From: Collimonas arenae
GTDB taxonomy: Bacteria > Pseudomonadota > Gammaproteobacteria > Burkholderiales > Burkholderiaceae_D
DNA: 64,000 nucleotides
Direction of reading: 5' to 3'
Assembly (NCBI RefSeq): GCF_000786695.1
Contig: NZ_CP009962.1
Location: forward strand, 3,472,001 to 3,536,000
The notes under the pieces are model-generated. The model was not told where the DNA came from. It did not search any database and saw nothing but the letters and a program-made list of their open reading frames with translations. The position numbers and the translations under genes were made by a program. This document shows positions 36,043 to 45,048 of the stretch, in pieces. How positions within the stretch are numbered: position 1 is the stretch's first letter; every line of letters starts with the position of its first letter.

Positions 36043-36796
36043 TCACACTTTCTACGCCTGCACGATCAACTCAGCCAACTTGGCAAGTCCTTTTGGCAAA
36101 ATGCGCACGTGCTCCATATCAAAAAAATCCTTGAGTCGCCATTAGAGTGCATAAAAACCGCCTCCCTTTGCAGGTTTTCCACTTTCTGATGTAGCTTCCG
36201 ACTTCCTGACAGGGGCTTTTACAGACATTGCCCTCTACGCTACCGGAATGTTAATCAAACCTGTCCAATTCAAACCAGCCAAACGTGCCACCGAGCGCAC
36301 TAGGCATAGCAGCTGATGATCCCGCCGCTTTGCGCGACGACTACAAGAAGGAACAGGAGGCGCTGACGGTATACCTGCCGCCGGCATGTTGTTACGGCAG
36401 CGTCGGCATCCTCTGAAGCCGCTTCACGCGGCTTTTTTACGTCCCGACATTGTTGCCTTGCGATGAAAAAAGCTGTCGGCTAGGACCTGCGCGTCGAGTA
36501 ACAGCAGCGCATTGCTGCGCCGCCTAAGAACGGAGCATGCGACTTTCCGCGTCCGATCAAACTCGGCGCGCGCCCCGCACAGGGCTTCAAGTCCTTCCGC
36601 TGCGCAAGCATTCTTATCTCCTGTATTGAGAAGTGCCCCTTTAGGGCTGTCAAATTTCACAGCTATTAATCACAATGTGTGGATACTAAGATGTTCTAGC
36701 GTCGTTTCGGAACCATTGATGGTCCTGGCCAGGCCGAAAATAAGTTCAAGGAAACAACGGGCGCGAAACTATTAACCACTTGAAAAGGAGTTGAAA
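36043..36796. other. Degraded phage-island stretch without a credible gene
   Basis: About 750 bases between the terminase relic and the lectin gene. A plus-strand open frame without a start (about 36253-36416, ending ACCYGSVGIL) runs straight into a terminator at 36416-36436 and may be the tail of a lost gene. A minus-strand frame at 36424-36660 reads through the same terminator and is probably not real. Confidence 0.5.
36416..36436 (+). terminator. Rho-independent terminator
   Basis: GCCGC, TTCAC loop, GCGGC then TTTTTT on the plus strand. It follows the stop of a truncated plus-strand open frame, so it probably ended a phage gene that has been lost. Confidence 0.8.
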
Positions 36797-37255
36797 ATGT
36801 CTGAGAAATTCATTCAATGGCAGGCGAACACCCTTCTTGGCATGGGAGTGGCGGATCAAATCGACGGCGCGGCACTGGGACTTTATCCTCTCGCAGGATC
36901 TGGGGCAAATTTGGTATGGAACATCGATCTCAGCAAGAACGTAATCCTCCTCGAGGCCGGCGGACAAACATTGGCGGTTGACTTCAAAGATGGGCGAGTT
37001 TCCGCCGAGGTGCCGATTGTTCTCTCAATCTACAATGGGACGCCAACGAAATCACAGCAATGGAGCTTTACTGCGCGGAAGGGCTACATCACGTCGTTGG
37101 CGAACACTTCTCTGGTCATCGATGACAAAGTCAGGGGCACCAACCCCGGCAATCCGCTCTGGGCTTATGGCTTCAATGGCTCTGTCGCGCAGCAATGGAA
37201 ACCCCAAGATCCGTATGCGTTTCTCGCATCCACAGGATCATTAGGTTTTCAGTAA
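36797..37255 (+). CDS. Ricin B-type beta-trefoil lectin domain protein
   Basis: A 152-residue protein; ATG 36797 is preceded by AGGAG at a 6-base spacing. The sequence holds repeated QxW-type motifs (SQQWSFTARKGYI, AQQWKPQDPY) and GNPLWAYGFNG, as in ricin-B lectin repeats. No signal peptide. It is the only gene in the phage island that looks intact, with its own ribosome site and a hairpin after the stop. Such lectins bind carbohydrates and occur as defence, anti-nematode or anti-fungal proteins; the role here is unknown. Confidence 0.75.
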   Translation: MSEKFIQWQANTLLGMGVADQIDGAALGLYPLAGSGANLVWNIDLSKNVILLEAGGQTLAVDFKDGRVSAEVPIVLSIYNGTPTKSQQWSFTARKGYITSLANTSLVIDDKVRGTNPGNPLWAYGFNGSVAQQWKPQDPYAFLASTGSLGFQ

Positions 37256-37265
37256 CCTGAATTCA

Positions 37266-37304
37266 AATTAGAAGTGCAACTTTGTAAAAATTGCACTTCT
37301 AATT
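37266..37304 (+). terminator. Hairpin after the lectin gene (14-bp perfect stem)
   Basis: Arms 37266-37279 (AATTAGAAGTGCAA) and 37291-37304 are perfect inverted copies around an 11-base loop, starting 10 bases after the lectin stop. There is no T-run after it on either side, so it may act as a transcript-end hairpin rather than a classical terminator. Confidence 0.6.
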
Positions 37305-37361
37305 AAAAACATAAGGCCTTAACTGCAAATTCTGCTCATGCCACTAACCACAGAACACTTC

Positions 37362-37661
37362 CTAAATCCCATCCGTTCGCAATCTCCCCAAGCTGGCGGC
37401 CAGTCGTAGTCTTACGGTTTTCCAGTTGCTCAACGAAAGGATGCGCTGCTATTGCGCTCCAGCCAAGTCGCTTTGCGCCTTGAGCAACTCCGGAATATTA
37501 CCCACGTCGGCCTTATAGCGCCCGTTTGCCACCTCGAAGGATTGCCGAGCGCTGCGCAACAGGATGTCGGTACTTTTCAGGTTCTCCACTTCGGTACGCA
37601 GCGCCTGGTTACTTTTCCAGACTTCCAGCATGACCTGCTGTTCAACGTTCGCCAGTTCGGC
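37362..37661 (-). pseudogene. TolC-family outer-membrane efflux protein, fragment
   Basis: About 100 codons matching the end of TolC/OMF channel proteins: VEQQVMLEVWKSNQALRTEV, then SARQSFEVANGRYKADVGN and IPELLKAQSDLAGAQ, an in-frame TAG (37449-37451), then QRILSLSNWKTVRLRLAASL in the same frame. The upstream side is cut by a TAA (37662-37664). No partner efflux genes are near. It is a degraded piece of chromosomal cargo inside the phage island. Confidence 0.8.
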
Positions 37662-37712
37662 TTACAGCCATATCTGATCCTGACACTATATCAGTGTACC
37701 TACCAGCCCCTT

Positions 37713-38402
37713 TTATGCATCGCCTTCTTTCGTAAATAATGGATAGCTACCATCGTCCGTTGCCGCTTTCGCGCGGAAATCTGCAATCATTGATCGACGT
37801 TCTACAAACTGCTTTGCCTTACACGCCCCGTCGCCGGCGGCGCCCATCGCACTCTCCAGGATCGAACCTGCCAGGACATCATTCTGGAATACCTCGTTCT
37901 TGCGGCATACCTTGTCGTACGCTTCCTGCAGCAGGCTGATTCGCTGAGTTAGACTCTCCAGGTGCGAACGTAATGGCGCCACCTCCCCGGCATTCTTGAG
38001 CAAGACAGTGACCATTGCGGCGACGTTTTGCTCGACGGTTCCCTGCACCGACCGCAGCACCGCCACCTGTTCAGCTGTGCGCGGATCTCGCTCAGGTTCA
38101 TTGGAAAGCCCGAGGAGGTAATCAGTACTCACCCCATAGGCAATTGCCGCACGCACTATGAATTCCCTGGACACACTAGCCTGGCCGGCTTCAATCTTGT
38201 ATAACTGCGATGAATTGCTATAACCCAAAGTCGTTGCCGCATCACGCTGGTCCAAGCGATTGAGCTTCCTGGCTAGAATGAGACGACGACATATTTCTTC
38301 TCCTCGATCATTGGCTTGACCGGCAGCACCAGGCCGCCTGTCAGCCGACGCCGAAAACGCCGCAATGTCATTAACGTATCCCATCATGTCCTCTGCCTTC
38401 AT
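37713..38402 (-). CDS. Phage-type HTH (XRE-like) DNA-binding protein
   Basis: A 229-residue protein with a Cro/C1-like helix-turn-helix at about 37-95 (LILARKLNRLDQRDAATTLG, SQLYKIEAGQASVSREFI) and a helical C-terminal half with heptad-like leucines. Several ATGs are close together at the start (38402, 38387, 38384), so the exact N-terminus is open. Likely a phage or satellite regulator left in the island. It follows the next minus-strand gene with a short gap. Confidence 0.75.
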   Translation of the reverse strand: MKAEDMMGYVNDIAAFSASADRRPGAAGQANDRGEEICRRLILARKLNRLDQRDAATTLGYSNSSQLYKIEAGQASVSREFIVRAAIAYGVSTDYLLGLSNEPERDPRTAEQVAVLRSVQGTVEQNVAAMVTVLLKNAGEVAPLRSHLESLTQRISLLQEAYDKVCRKNEVFQNDVLAGSILESAMGAAGDGACKAKQFVERRSMIADFRAKAATDDGSYPLFTKEGDA

Positions 38403-38420
38403 TTTGCTTTGCCAATCCGT

Positions 38421-38822
38421 TCATACGCCCAACTCCTGACACTGTGCAGCTACCACAGCAACTGCCGCGCTAAATACGTTGACGGGGATATGACCGAGCA
38501 TTTCGTCCAATCCACCGGCGGCACAGCGAAGCGATGCAATCTCATCTGCCGACAAGCCAACCTTGCCTACCCGATCGAAGCGGTCGCAAATAGCAAGCAT
38601 CGTGTTGTTGGCTCTCTCCAGCGACTCACCGCGGGTGTCAGTGTTTCCCATGGCCAGCAGCATCTTCGATAGCTGGTTGTAGGCATCCGGGCTCGGCTCA
38701 ACAATCAGCAGCTCAATCGCCAGTCTCAATTCGAGCGCAAAATCGTTGCGCGTGCACCTCATCATCGGAACGAATGCTCCTCTCGGCCTATATGCCTTGC
38801 GCGGGCCCTTTGTAGCTGCCAT
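38421..38822 (-). CDS. Hypothetical phage-type protein
   Basis: A 133-residue protein starting at ATG 38822 with GGAGGG 9 bases upstream; its start overlaps the RusA stop (TAATG). It is helix-rich and basic at the N-terminus (KGPRKAYRPRG). No recognised family. Position between RusA and the HTH gene points to a phage replication/recombination segment. Confidence 0.6.
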   Translation of the reverse strand: MAATKGPRKAYRPRGAFVPMMRCTRNDFALELRLAIELLIVEPSPDAYNQLSKMLLAMGNTDTRGESLERANNTMLAICDRFDRVGKVGLSADEIASLRCAAGGLDEMLGHIPVNVFSAAVAVVAAQCQELGV

Positions 38823-39237
38823 TACAGATTGCCCTCCGCGACACCAACAGCAACTACCGCACATGCACGTTCGGCGTAATGCTTACTCGCTACCAGGCGC
38901 ACTACCTGCGAGTCGTCATCCCACACAATCTCGTTGCAAGCATCCTTGATCCCCTTCACCACGTTAGCTTGCTGGTTGGCCGTAAATCGCCAGCAATAGC
39001 ACGCGCTCGCTTGATCTTGGAAAAACTGACCGGGATTTGCATGTACAAGGTAACGCACAACTCCAGAGGACCCAACAACGGACTGGCGCCAAGCATTGCC
39101 GCCTTGGCTGCCCAGCTCACCTGCTGCTCGTAGGACACTGTCTTCGCCGGGCCGTACGTCCAGACTGCCCTTCCCACTCTGGCGAAACGCGGACGCCCTT
39201 TCGCTACCGGCTGACCGTCCACAACGAAATTGTTCAT
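38822..39237 (-). pseudogene. RusA-type Holliday-junction resolvase, inactivated by a deletion
   Basis: Starting at 39237, the N-terminal part matches RusA (VDGQPVAKGRPRF, YEQQVSWAAKAA). At about 38966 the frame breaks: the expected Lys-Pro-Asp-x-Asp-Asn motif, which holds the catalytic aspartates, is missing about 10 bases, and the C-terminal half (NVVKGIKDACNEIVWDDDSQ, VVRLVASKHYAERA) is in another frame. The product would be truncated and inactive. Phage RusA resolves recombination intermediates. Confidence 0.8.
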
Positions 39238-39253
39238 TGCCGCGCGCTCAATG

Positions 39254-39655
39254 CAGGCCAATCTCACAAATCGTGCTATGGAAGCATTGAAGCGCCAAAA
39301 AGCGTGGACATTTTCAGTTACAAGCGGACGAGTATTTCACAATCCAAATACGAAGCGCCCTTGGGCCAAGGAGCAGAATATCCGAGAGGGTTATTGGAAT
39401 CCGACCTTGAAATTACTAGGCATTCGATATCGACGCCCATATTGCACCAGAGCGACCTATGCAACTATCGGCTTGATGGCAGGAGCGCGGCCAGCGTACA
39501 TGGCGGCACAGCTTGGGCACGGACTAGATGTTTTTTATCGGGACTATGCGAAGTGGATTAACGACCAAGATAACGAACGGGAGATGGTCAAAATCGAAGC
39601 ACAAATTAACGAAAATATCCCTGAGCTATCCCTGAGAATTTCGAAACCGGCTTAA
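39254..39655 (+). pseudogene. Tyrosine-recombinase (phage integrase), C-terminal fragment
   Basis: The frame holds the C-terminal catalytic domain of a phage-type integrase (RVFHNPNTKRPWAKEQNI; TRATYATIGLMAGARPAYMA; QLGHGLDVFYRDYAKWI). The N-terminal arm-binding and core-binding domains are absent, and the usual TRHTYAT reads TRATYAT. It ends 24 bases before the 3' end of tRNA-Val, the usual place for an integrase at its attachment site. This fixes the island as a prophage or integrative-element remnant. Confidence 0.8.
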
Positions 39656-39679
39656 CATCTTGATTTAAAACAGAAAATT

Positions 39680-39754
39680 TGGTGGGAAGTACAAGTTTCG
39701 AACTTGTGACCTATCGCGTGTGAGGCGATCGCTCTACCCCTGAGCTAACCTCCC
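39680..39754 (-). tRNA. tRNA-Val (anticodon CAC)
   Basis: A 75-base cloverleaf on the minus strand: acceptor GGGAGGT pairs with ACTTCCC (one G-U), the anticodon stem ATCGC/GCGAT carries the loop CTCACAC with anticodon CAC, the T-loop is GTTCGAA, and CCA is encoded. The integrase relic lies next to its 3' end, which makes this the likely integration site of the island. Confidence 0.93.
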
Positions 39755-39766
39755 GGAGAGAGCGAC

Positions 39767-39794
39767 ATTATGCCACAAACTTTCCAGAAAACAA
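39767..39794 (-). promoter_or_regulatory. Promoter of tRNA-Val
   Basis: On the minus strand CATAAT (-10, 39767-39772) lies 12 bases before the tRNA 5' end and TTGTTT (-35, 39789-39794) is 16 bases further upstream. The fit to the sigma-70 consensus is moderate. Confidence 0.55.
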
Positions 39795-39848
39795 AGCGGG
39801 CGCCGGGAGGATTGTGAACAGCCGATCCCCGCGCCTGTGTCATCAGAT

Positions 39849-42116
39849 TTACTGGCGCTTGGCTTCCAGCACCCCTTTCACCTCGCGGATCACCGTCAAG
39901 GCCTTTTGTAGTTGGGCGGTGGAGGCGATTTCGGCCGTGAACGCCATCCGGGCATGCGCCTTGGCGCTCTGGGTGCTGACGCCGATGACATTGATCTTCT
40001 CGCGCAGAAACACTTCCGAGATGTCCCGCAGCAAACCCTGGCGGTCGCTGGCCAGCACGAAGATATCTACCGGGTAGACGGTTTCCGCCTCTTGTGCGCC
40101 CCAAGTTGTCTGAATCACCCGCTCGGGCGCCTTGATACGCATCTCAGCGAAGTTTTTGCAGTTTTCGCGATGGATCGATACACCCTTGCCGCGCGTGATG
40201 AAGCCGACCACAGGATCGGGTGGCGCCGGCTTGCAGCACTTGGCCAACTGCGTCATCAGGCCGTCGGTGCCTACCACCAGCACACCGGATTTACCGCCAT
40301 GGACCACGCTGGAGGCGCGGCTTTTACGAGTAATCGCAGCTTCCTCGAATTCGCTGGAGTTTTCTAGCGGCTTGACGCCAGGATCATCATGCAGCGCCTG
40401 TTCAACGTGGCGCAGGCTGAATTCATCCTTGCCGAGCGCCAGCAACAGGTCTTCCAGTTTGGCGAATTCCAGCTTGCGCGCCAATTCTTCCAGATTGACC
40501 GCAGTCTTGCCTTCGCGCTGCAAGGTCTTGTCCAGCAAGCTACGGCCTGTGGCCAGGGTCTCTTGTTGTTCGATTGCGTTAAACCAGGCGCGCACCTTGG
40601 AACGTGTGCGGGCACTGGCGGCGTAGCCCGGCGTCAGCCAATCGCGCGAAGGACCGGAACCGCCGGGAGCATTTTTAGCGGTGATGATTTCTACCGTCTG
40701 GCCATTCTTCAGCGGCGTATTCAGTGGCACCATGCTGCCATCCACGCGCGCCCCACGGCAACGGTGGCCGACGTCGGTGTGAAGGTAGTAGGCGAAATCG
40801 ATAGGCGTGGCGCCGCTCGGCAATTCGATCACGCGCGCTTGCGGCGTCAATACGTAGATATGATCGTTGAGGGTGGCTTGCTTGAGTTTTTCCAGCCACT
40901 CGCGACGGCTGTCTTCATGCTCGACCACCGCATCCACCACTTCGTTCTTCCAGGCTAGCAGCTGCCGCAACCACGCAATTTTCTCGTCGTATTTTTGCGC
41001 CGAAAAATTGGAGCTGCCGGATTCTTTGTAGCGCCAGTGCGCCGCCACGCCGTATTCGGCAAAATGGTGCATTTCATTGGTGCGAATCTGCACTTCGAGA
41101 GCGCGGTCATCGTCGGCCAGCACCACCGTGTGCAGCGACTGATAGCCGTTCTGCTTCGGCCGTGAAATATAATCGTCGAACTCTTTCGGGATCGGCACCC
41201 AGATGTTATGGACGATGCCGAGCACCGTATAGCAGGTCTTGACGTCGTCGACGATCACACGGAATGCACGGACGTCGTACAGCTCGGAAAAATCAAGATC
41301 CTTGCCTTGCATCTTGTTCCAGATGCTGAAAATGTGCTTGGGCCGCCCTGAGACTTCAGCCTTGATGTCAGCCGCCGCCAGTTCGCTGCGCAAGCGCGTG
41401 ATGGCCGCATCCACAAAACCCTCGCGCTCGATGCGTCGCTCTTCCAGCATCTTGGCGATGCGCTTGTAGGTGACCGGATCGATAAAGCGAAATGACAGGT
41501 CTTCCAGTTCCCACTTGAGCTGCCAGATCCCGAGCCGGTTGGCCAGCGGCGCATAGAGATCGAGCGTCTCGCGCGCGTATTGACTGGTGCGCTCGTTTTC
41601 GATCTTGTGCTCGGCAAAATAGCGCAATGCGGTGACCCGCGAGGCCAGCCGCACCAGCACCACGCGCATGTCAGTGGCCATCGCCAGCAGCATCTTGCGT
41701 AAGGTTTCGACCTGGCTTGCGGCCTGCTGCGCGGCGTTCTTGCCACGCATGACTTCTTGTGGCAAGCCGAAGGTAAAGCCGTGCAGGCGCATCAGTTGCC
41801 GGATGCCGCCGACCAGATCTGAAATCTCCTTGCCGAAGCGCTGTTCGATGGTATCGGCATAGCTGGCGTCAAGCAGCGGCAGTTCAAACAGCAGAGCCGC
41901 GATGCGGGTCTCTACATCGGTATCGAGCAAAGCCAGGATGCTGGCCACTCCCTGAGAAAAATCGAGCGCGCTCTGGCCGGTGGTGATGACATTGTCAGCA
42001 TACAGCGGTTCGACGAATGCCAGCGCATCGAGTACGCGCGCGCTATCCGCATCGCTCAGGCCGGCGGTGCATAACTGGATTTGCGTAGCGCGTTGTGTTG
42101 CAGTGAGCGAAACCAT
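39849..42116 (-). CDS. relA: (p)ppGpp synthetase RelA
   Basis: A 755-residue Rel protein. The N-terminal hydrolase domain lacks the HD motif (AALLFELPLLD), and the synthetase has the charge-reversed EFDD signature with YQSLHT (EFDDYISRPKQNGYQSLHT), which marks the monofunctional synthetase RelA rather than SpoT. A TGS domain (HIYVLTPQARVIELPSGATP) and a C-terminal ACT/RIS region follow. The ATG at 42116 starts 10 bases after the RidA stop (42127). Makes the stringent-response alarmone at stalled ribosomes. Confidence 0.93.
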   Translation of the reverse strand: MVSLTATQRATQIQLCTAGLSDADSARVLDALAFVEPLYADNVITTGQSALDFSQGVASILALLDTDVETRIAALLFELPLLDASYADTIEQRFGKEISDLVGGIRQLMRLHGFTFGLPQEVMRGKNAAQQAASQVETLRKMLLAMATDMRVVLVRLASRVTALRYFAEHKIENERTSQYARETLDLYAPLANRLGIWQLKWELEDLSFRFIDPVTYKRIAKMLEERRIEREGFVDAAITRLRSELAAADIKAEVSGRPKHIFSIWNKMQGKDLDFSELYDVRAFRVIVDDVKTCYTVLGIVHNIWVPIPKEFDDYISRPKQNGYQSLHTVVLADDDRALEVQIRTNEMHHFAEYGVAAHWRYKESGSSNFSAQKYDEKIAWLRQLLAWKNEVVDAVVEHEDSRREWLEKLKQATLNDHIYVLTPQARVIELPSGATPIDFAYYLHTDVGHRCRGARVDGSMVPLNTPLKNGQTVEIITAKNAPGGSGPSRDWLTPGYAASARTRSKVRAWFNAIEQQETLATGRSLLDKTLQREGKTAVNLEELARKLEFAKLEDLLLALGKDEFSLRHVEQALHDDPGVKPLENSSEFEEAAITRKSRASSVVHGGKSGVLVVGTDGLMTQLAKCCKPAPPDPVVGFITRGKGVSIHRENCKNFAEMRIKAPERVIQTTWGAQEAETVYPVDIFVLASDRQGLLRDISEVFLREKINVIGVSTQSAKAHARMAFTAEIASTAQLQKALTVIREVKGVLEAKRQ

Positions 42117-42126
42117 GCTGACATCT

Positions 42127-42477
42127 TTATTTTTGTGCTGCAACCACGATAATTTCTATCAAAATTTCCGGACGTGCGAGTTTGGCCTCTACCGTCGCGC
42201 GCGGCGGCGCACTGCTGGTGGAGACCCATTCGTCCCAGATCAGGTTCATGCCATCGAAATCCTTGACGTCGGCCAGGTAGATCTGACACGACAAGATGTG
42301 ATGCTTGTCGCTGCCCGCTTCAGCCAGCAAACGGTCGATATGACTGAGCGTTTCACGTGTCTGGCCCTCGATGTTCTGGGTGGTGTCCTCGGCCAGCTGG
42401 CCAGCCAGGTACACGGTACCGTTATTGATGGCGGCTTCCGAAAGTCTCTTGCCGACGTGCAGGCGCTGGATAGTCAT
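42127..42477 (-). CDS. RidA-family protein
   Basis: A 116-residue protein of the RidA/YjgF/YER057c/UK114 family (TVYLAGQLAEDTTQNIEGQT; APPRATVEAKLARPEILIEI, with the conserved arginine in PPRATVE). The family removes reactive enamine/imine intermediates. ATG 42477 has AGGAGA at 6 bases. It overlaps the relA translation unit closely, so the two may be co-transcribed. Confidence 0.9.
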   Translation of the reverse strand: MTIQRLHVGKRLSEAAINNGTVYLAGQLAEDTTQNIEGQTRETLSHIDRLLAEAGSDKHHILSCQIYLADVKDFDGMNLIWDEWVSTSSAPPRATVEAKLARPEILIEIIVVAAQK

Positions 42478-42510
42478 GATGCGTCTCCTATAAATGCAAT
42501 GAACAACAAA

Positions 42511-43377
42511 TCAGCCGATCAGGAAATCGCTGACAATTTCAATCTGGTCGGTATGCAGTAGCGTTGGAGCATGGCCGACGCCGGCCAGTTCCACCAGCTT
42601 GGCTTTCGGCCCGGATTGCGTCATCAGTTGCGCGGTCTCGACAGACAGCAAATCGGACTGCTCACCGCGCACCAGCAATGTCGGGCAAGTAATCGCCTTA
42701 TAGGCATTCCACAGCAGCGTTTCCGCCAACTTGAATGCTTCCGGGTTGGTCGACTTGAACGGCTCAGCCAGCTTCAAATCGTAATGGCGTATCCATTCGC
42801 CTTGCGCGTTCTGGCGCAGAACATCGGCCGCCAGCTTGCGCCACTCGGCGTCCGTATGCGGACCGAAAGAAGCAGAGATAGAGCGAATATAGGCTGCGGC
42901 CTCATCAAAGGTAGCGAAGCGCATGTCGGCGCCGATATATTCGCCGATACGCCCCATCGCATCCGGATTCAGGCTGGGACCGACATCGTTCAAGACCAGT
43001 TTGCGTATTGGATTTTCCGGAAGCGAAGCCAGGCCGATACCGATCAGGCCGCCCATCGAAGTGCCGACCAGGTCGACGGTTTCGGCGTTGAGACGCGCCA
43101 ACAGAGTAACCACATCGTTCAGGTATTGCGGCAGTACATAGTATTGCGGATCGCGCAGCCAGCCTGAGCGACCGCGGCCCACGATGTCCGGACACACTAC
43201 CCGATAGGTGTCGCAGACGGCACGCGCCAGCTGGTCAAAATCGTCCGATACGCGGGTCACGCCATGCAGGCACAGCAACACATTCGGATTGTGCGGATCG
43301 CCCCATTCCTGATAGGCCATTTTATGCAGGCCGGAGGGAGAAATACATTGAACAGACTTGTGCGTGGCGATGGTCAT
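42511..43377 (-). CDS. Alpha/beta hydrolase
   Basis: A 288-residue alpha/beta-hydrolase fold protein. Nucleophile elbow GTSMGG, oxyanion HGV near 38-40, and a catalytic His in ELAGVGHAPTL near the end. The acid is probably the Asp in RGEQSDLL. The substrate is unknown. Starts after an ACGGGG-type ribosome site and is 33 bases upstream of the RidA gene, on the same strand. Confidence 0.9.
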   Translation of the reverse strand: MTIATHKSVQCISPSGLHKMAYQEWGDPHNPNVLLCLHGVTRVSDDFDQLARAVCDTYRVVCPDIVGRGRSGWLRDPQYYVLPQYLNDVVTLLARLNAETVDLVGTSMGGLIGIGLASLPENPIRKLVLNDVGPSLNPDAMGRIGEYIGADMRFATFDEAAAYIRSISASFGPHTDAEWRKLAADVLRQNAQGEWIRHYDLKLAEPFKSTNPEAFKLAETLLWNAYKAITCPTLLVRGEQSDLLSVETAQLMTQSGPKAKLVELAGVGHAPTLLHTDQIEIVSDFLIG

Positions 43378-43533
43378 TCGAACCCCGTTTCGGTTAAAGC
43401 TTGCTGGGCGACGGCAAACTTGCGCTCCGGGCTAGCCGGGCAGCGCATTTTGCTTTGCGGATATGCAACATCTTATCGCATATGACCCCACCCTTGCACC
43501 TTACCTGAAAGATTAGGGCTGATGTACGTGCAC

Positions 43534-43573
43534 GAAAAGAAAAACGGCGTCTGACACCAAGTGTCAAACGCCG
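43534..43573 (-). terminator. Rho-independent terminator after the CoA-transferase genes
   Basis: A hairpin with arms CGGCGTCTGACAC (43545-43557) and GTGTCAAACGCCG (43561-43573, one mismatch), loop CAA, followed on the minus strand by a T-run (43534-43544, TTTTTCTTTTC). It ends transcription just after the scoB stop. Confidence 0.85.
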
Positions 43574-43610
43574 CTTTTATCCGGAAAGAATCCGGCTGCT
43601 TATTCCCGTC

Positions 43611-44264
43611 TCAGTGCAGTGCGCTCAGATCCAGCTCAGCACCGGTTTGCGCAACAATGTCTTCCCGGCTCACGTCCGGCGCCAGTTCGATCACCTTCAA
43701 GCCTTGCGCCGTCACGTCCATCACACCCAGATCGGTAATGATGCGGTTCACCACGCCGACGCCGGTCAGCGGCAGGTTGCAAGCGTCGAGAATCTTGTGC
43801 GAAGTCGAGCCGTCCTTGGCCTTGGCCACATGCTCCATCAGCACCACTACCCGGCCCACGCCGGCCACCAGGTCCATCGCTCCGCCCATGCCTTTGACCA
43901 GCTTGCCAGGAATCATCCAGTTGGCCAGGTCGCCATTTTTGGAAACCTGCATCGCGCCGAGAATGGCGATGTTGATTTTACCGCCGCGTATCATCGCGAA
44001 TGAATCGGCAGAGCTGAAATATGCCGATCCCGGCAGCGACGTCACAGTCTGCTTGCCGGCGTTGATCAGGTCGGCGTCGACTGCGTCTTCGGTCGGGAAC
44101 GGACCAATGCCGAGCAAGCCGTTTTCCGATTGCAGCCAGACTTCGATTTCTTTCGGTACATGATTGGCAACCAGCGTCGGCAAACCAATGCCGAGGTTGA
44201 CGTAGAAACCATCTTGCAATTCTTGCGCCGCGCGCGCGGCCATTTCGTCACGTGTCCATGCCAT
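43611..44264 (-). CDS. scoB: 3-oxoacid CoA-transferase subunit B
   Basis: A 217-residue beta subunit with the catalytic glutamate in SENGLLGIG and the [15 protein letters not shown] block. With subunit A it transfers CoA between succinyl-CoA and 3-oxoacids such as acetoacetate. ATG 44264 has AGGAGA at 6 bases. Sits directly after subunit A and before a strong terminator. Confidence 0.92.
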   Translation of the reverse strand: MAWTRDEMAARAAQELQDGFYVNLGIGLPTLVANHVPKEIEVWLQSENGLLGIGPFPTEDAVDADLINAGKQTVTSLPGSAYFSSADSFAMIRGGKINIAILGAMQVSKNGDLANWMIPGKLVKGMGGAMDLVAGVGRVVVLMEHVAKAKDGSTSHKILDACNLPLTGVGVVNRIITDLGVMDVTAQGLKVIELAPDVSREDIVAQTGAELDLSALH

Positions 44265-44285
44265 TTTGTTCTCCTGGTCTACGTT

Positions 44286-44987
44286 TTATTGTGCTGGACG
44301 AACAGTGCGCTGTTCGATCCGCTTTTCCGGCGTCGCATTGACTACGATGCGATGCACAAATATGCCTGGCGTGTGGACCTGGTCCGGATCGATCTCGCCG
44401 ACTTCCACCAGATGCTCCACCTCGACCACGGTGATCTTGCCGGCCATGGCGACATTCGGATTGAAATTGCGGGCAGTCTTGTTGAACACCAGATTGCCGC
44501 TGCGATCAGCCTTGTAGGCTTTAACCAGAGAAACATCAGCTACCAGCGAACGCTCCATCACATATTTGGCGCCGTCGAATTCACGTATTTCCTTGCCTTC
44601 GGCGACCAGGGTGCCGACACCGGTTTTAGTAAAAAATGCGGGGATGCCGGCACCGCCTGCGCGCAATTTCTCCGCCAGGGTGCCTTGCGGCGTAAATTCC
44701 AGCTCAAGTTCGCCGGCCAGGTATTGGCGCTCGAATTCCTTGTTCTCTCCAACATAAGAGGCGATCATTTTCTTGATTTGACGGGTGGTCAGCAATTGTC
44801 CGAGGCCGAAGCCGTCGACGCCGGCATTGTTGGAAATCGCGGTCAGTTGTTTCACGCCTGAATTGCGCAACGCCAGGATCAGTGCTTCGGGGATACCGCA
44901 CAGTCCGAAGCCGCCTACGGCGATGGTCTGGCCATCTTTGACTATGCCGGCCAACGCGCTTGCCGCGTCAGGATAAACTTTGTTCAT
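44286..44987 (-). CDS. scoA: 3-oxoacid CoA-transferase subunit A
   Basis: A 233-residue alpha subunit with VGGFGLCGIPEALILAL, GRQY-type LTAISNNAGVDGFGL and the closing FDGAKYVMERSL block. I start it at ATG 44987 because AGGAGG precedes it at 6 bases; the frame's first ATG is 33 bases further up. Its divergent neighbour is a PAS-LuxR regulator that may control this pair. Confidence 0.92.
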   Translation of the reverse strand: MNKVYPDAASALAGIVKDGQTIAVGGFGLCGIPEALILALRNSGVKQLTAISNNAGVDGFGLGQLLTTRQIKKMIASYVGENKEFERQYLAGELELEFTPQGTLAEKLRAGGAGIPAFFTKTGVGTLVAEGKEIREFDGAKYVMERSLVADVSLVKAYKADRSGNLVFNKTARNFNPNVAMAGKITVVEVEHLVEVGEIDPDQVHTPGIFVHRIVVNATPEKRIEQRTVRPAQ

Positions 44988-45048
44988 GCCATGCCTCCTG
45001 TTTGTGTAAACTCTAGCCATTATTGCTTTGCTCTTGGTCTGTTAGCAT

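Noticed and set aside
36424..36660. 78-codon minus-strand frame in the phage island
   Set aside because: Its end reads through a strong plus-strand terminator, and a better ribosome site (about 36610) points to a different, very short frame without recognised product.
35033..39680. Left attachment site of the prophage remnant
   Set aside because: I looked for a second copy of the tRNA-Val 3' end (GGTGGGAAGT...) to the left and did not find one; it may be lost or outside what I could see by eye.
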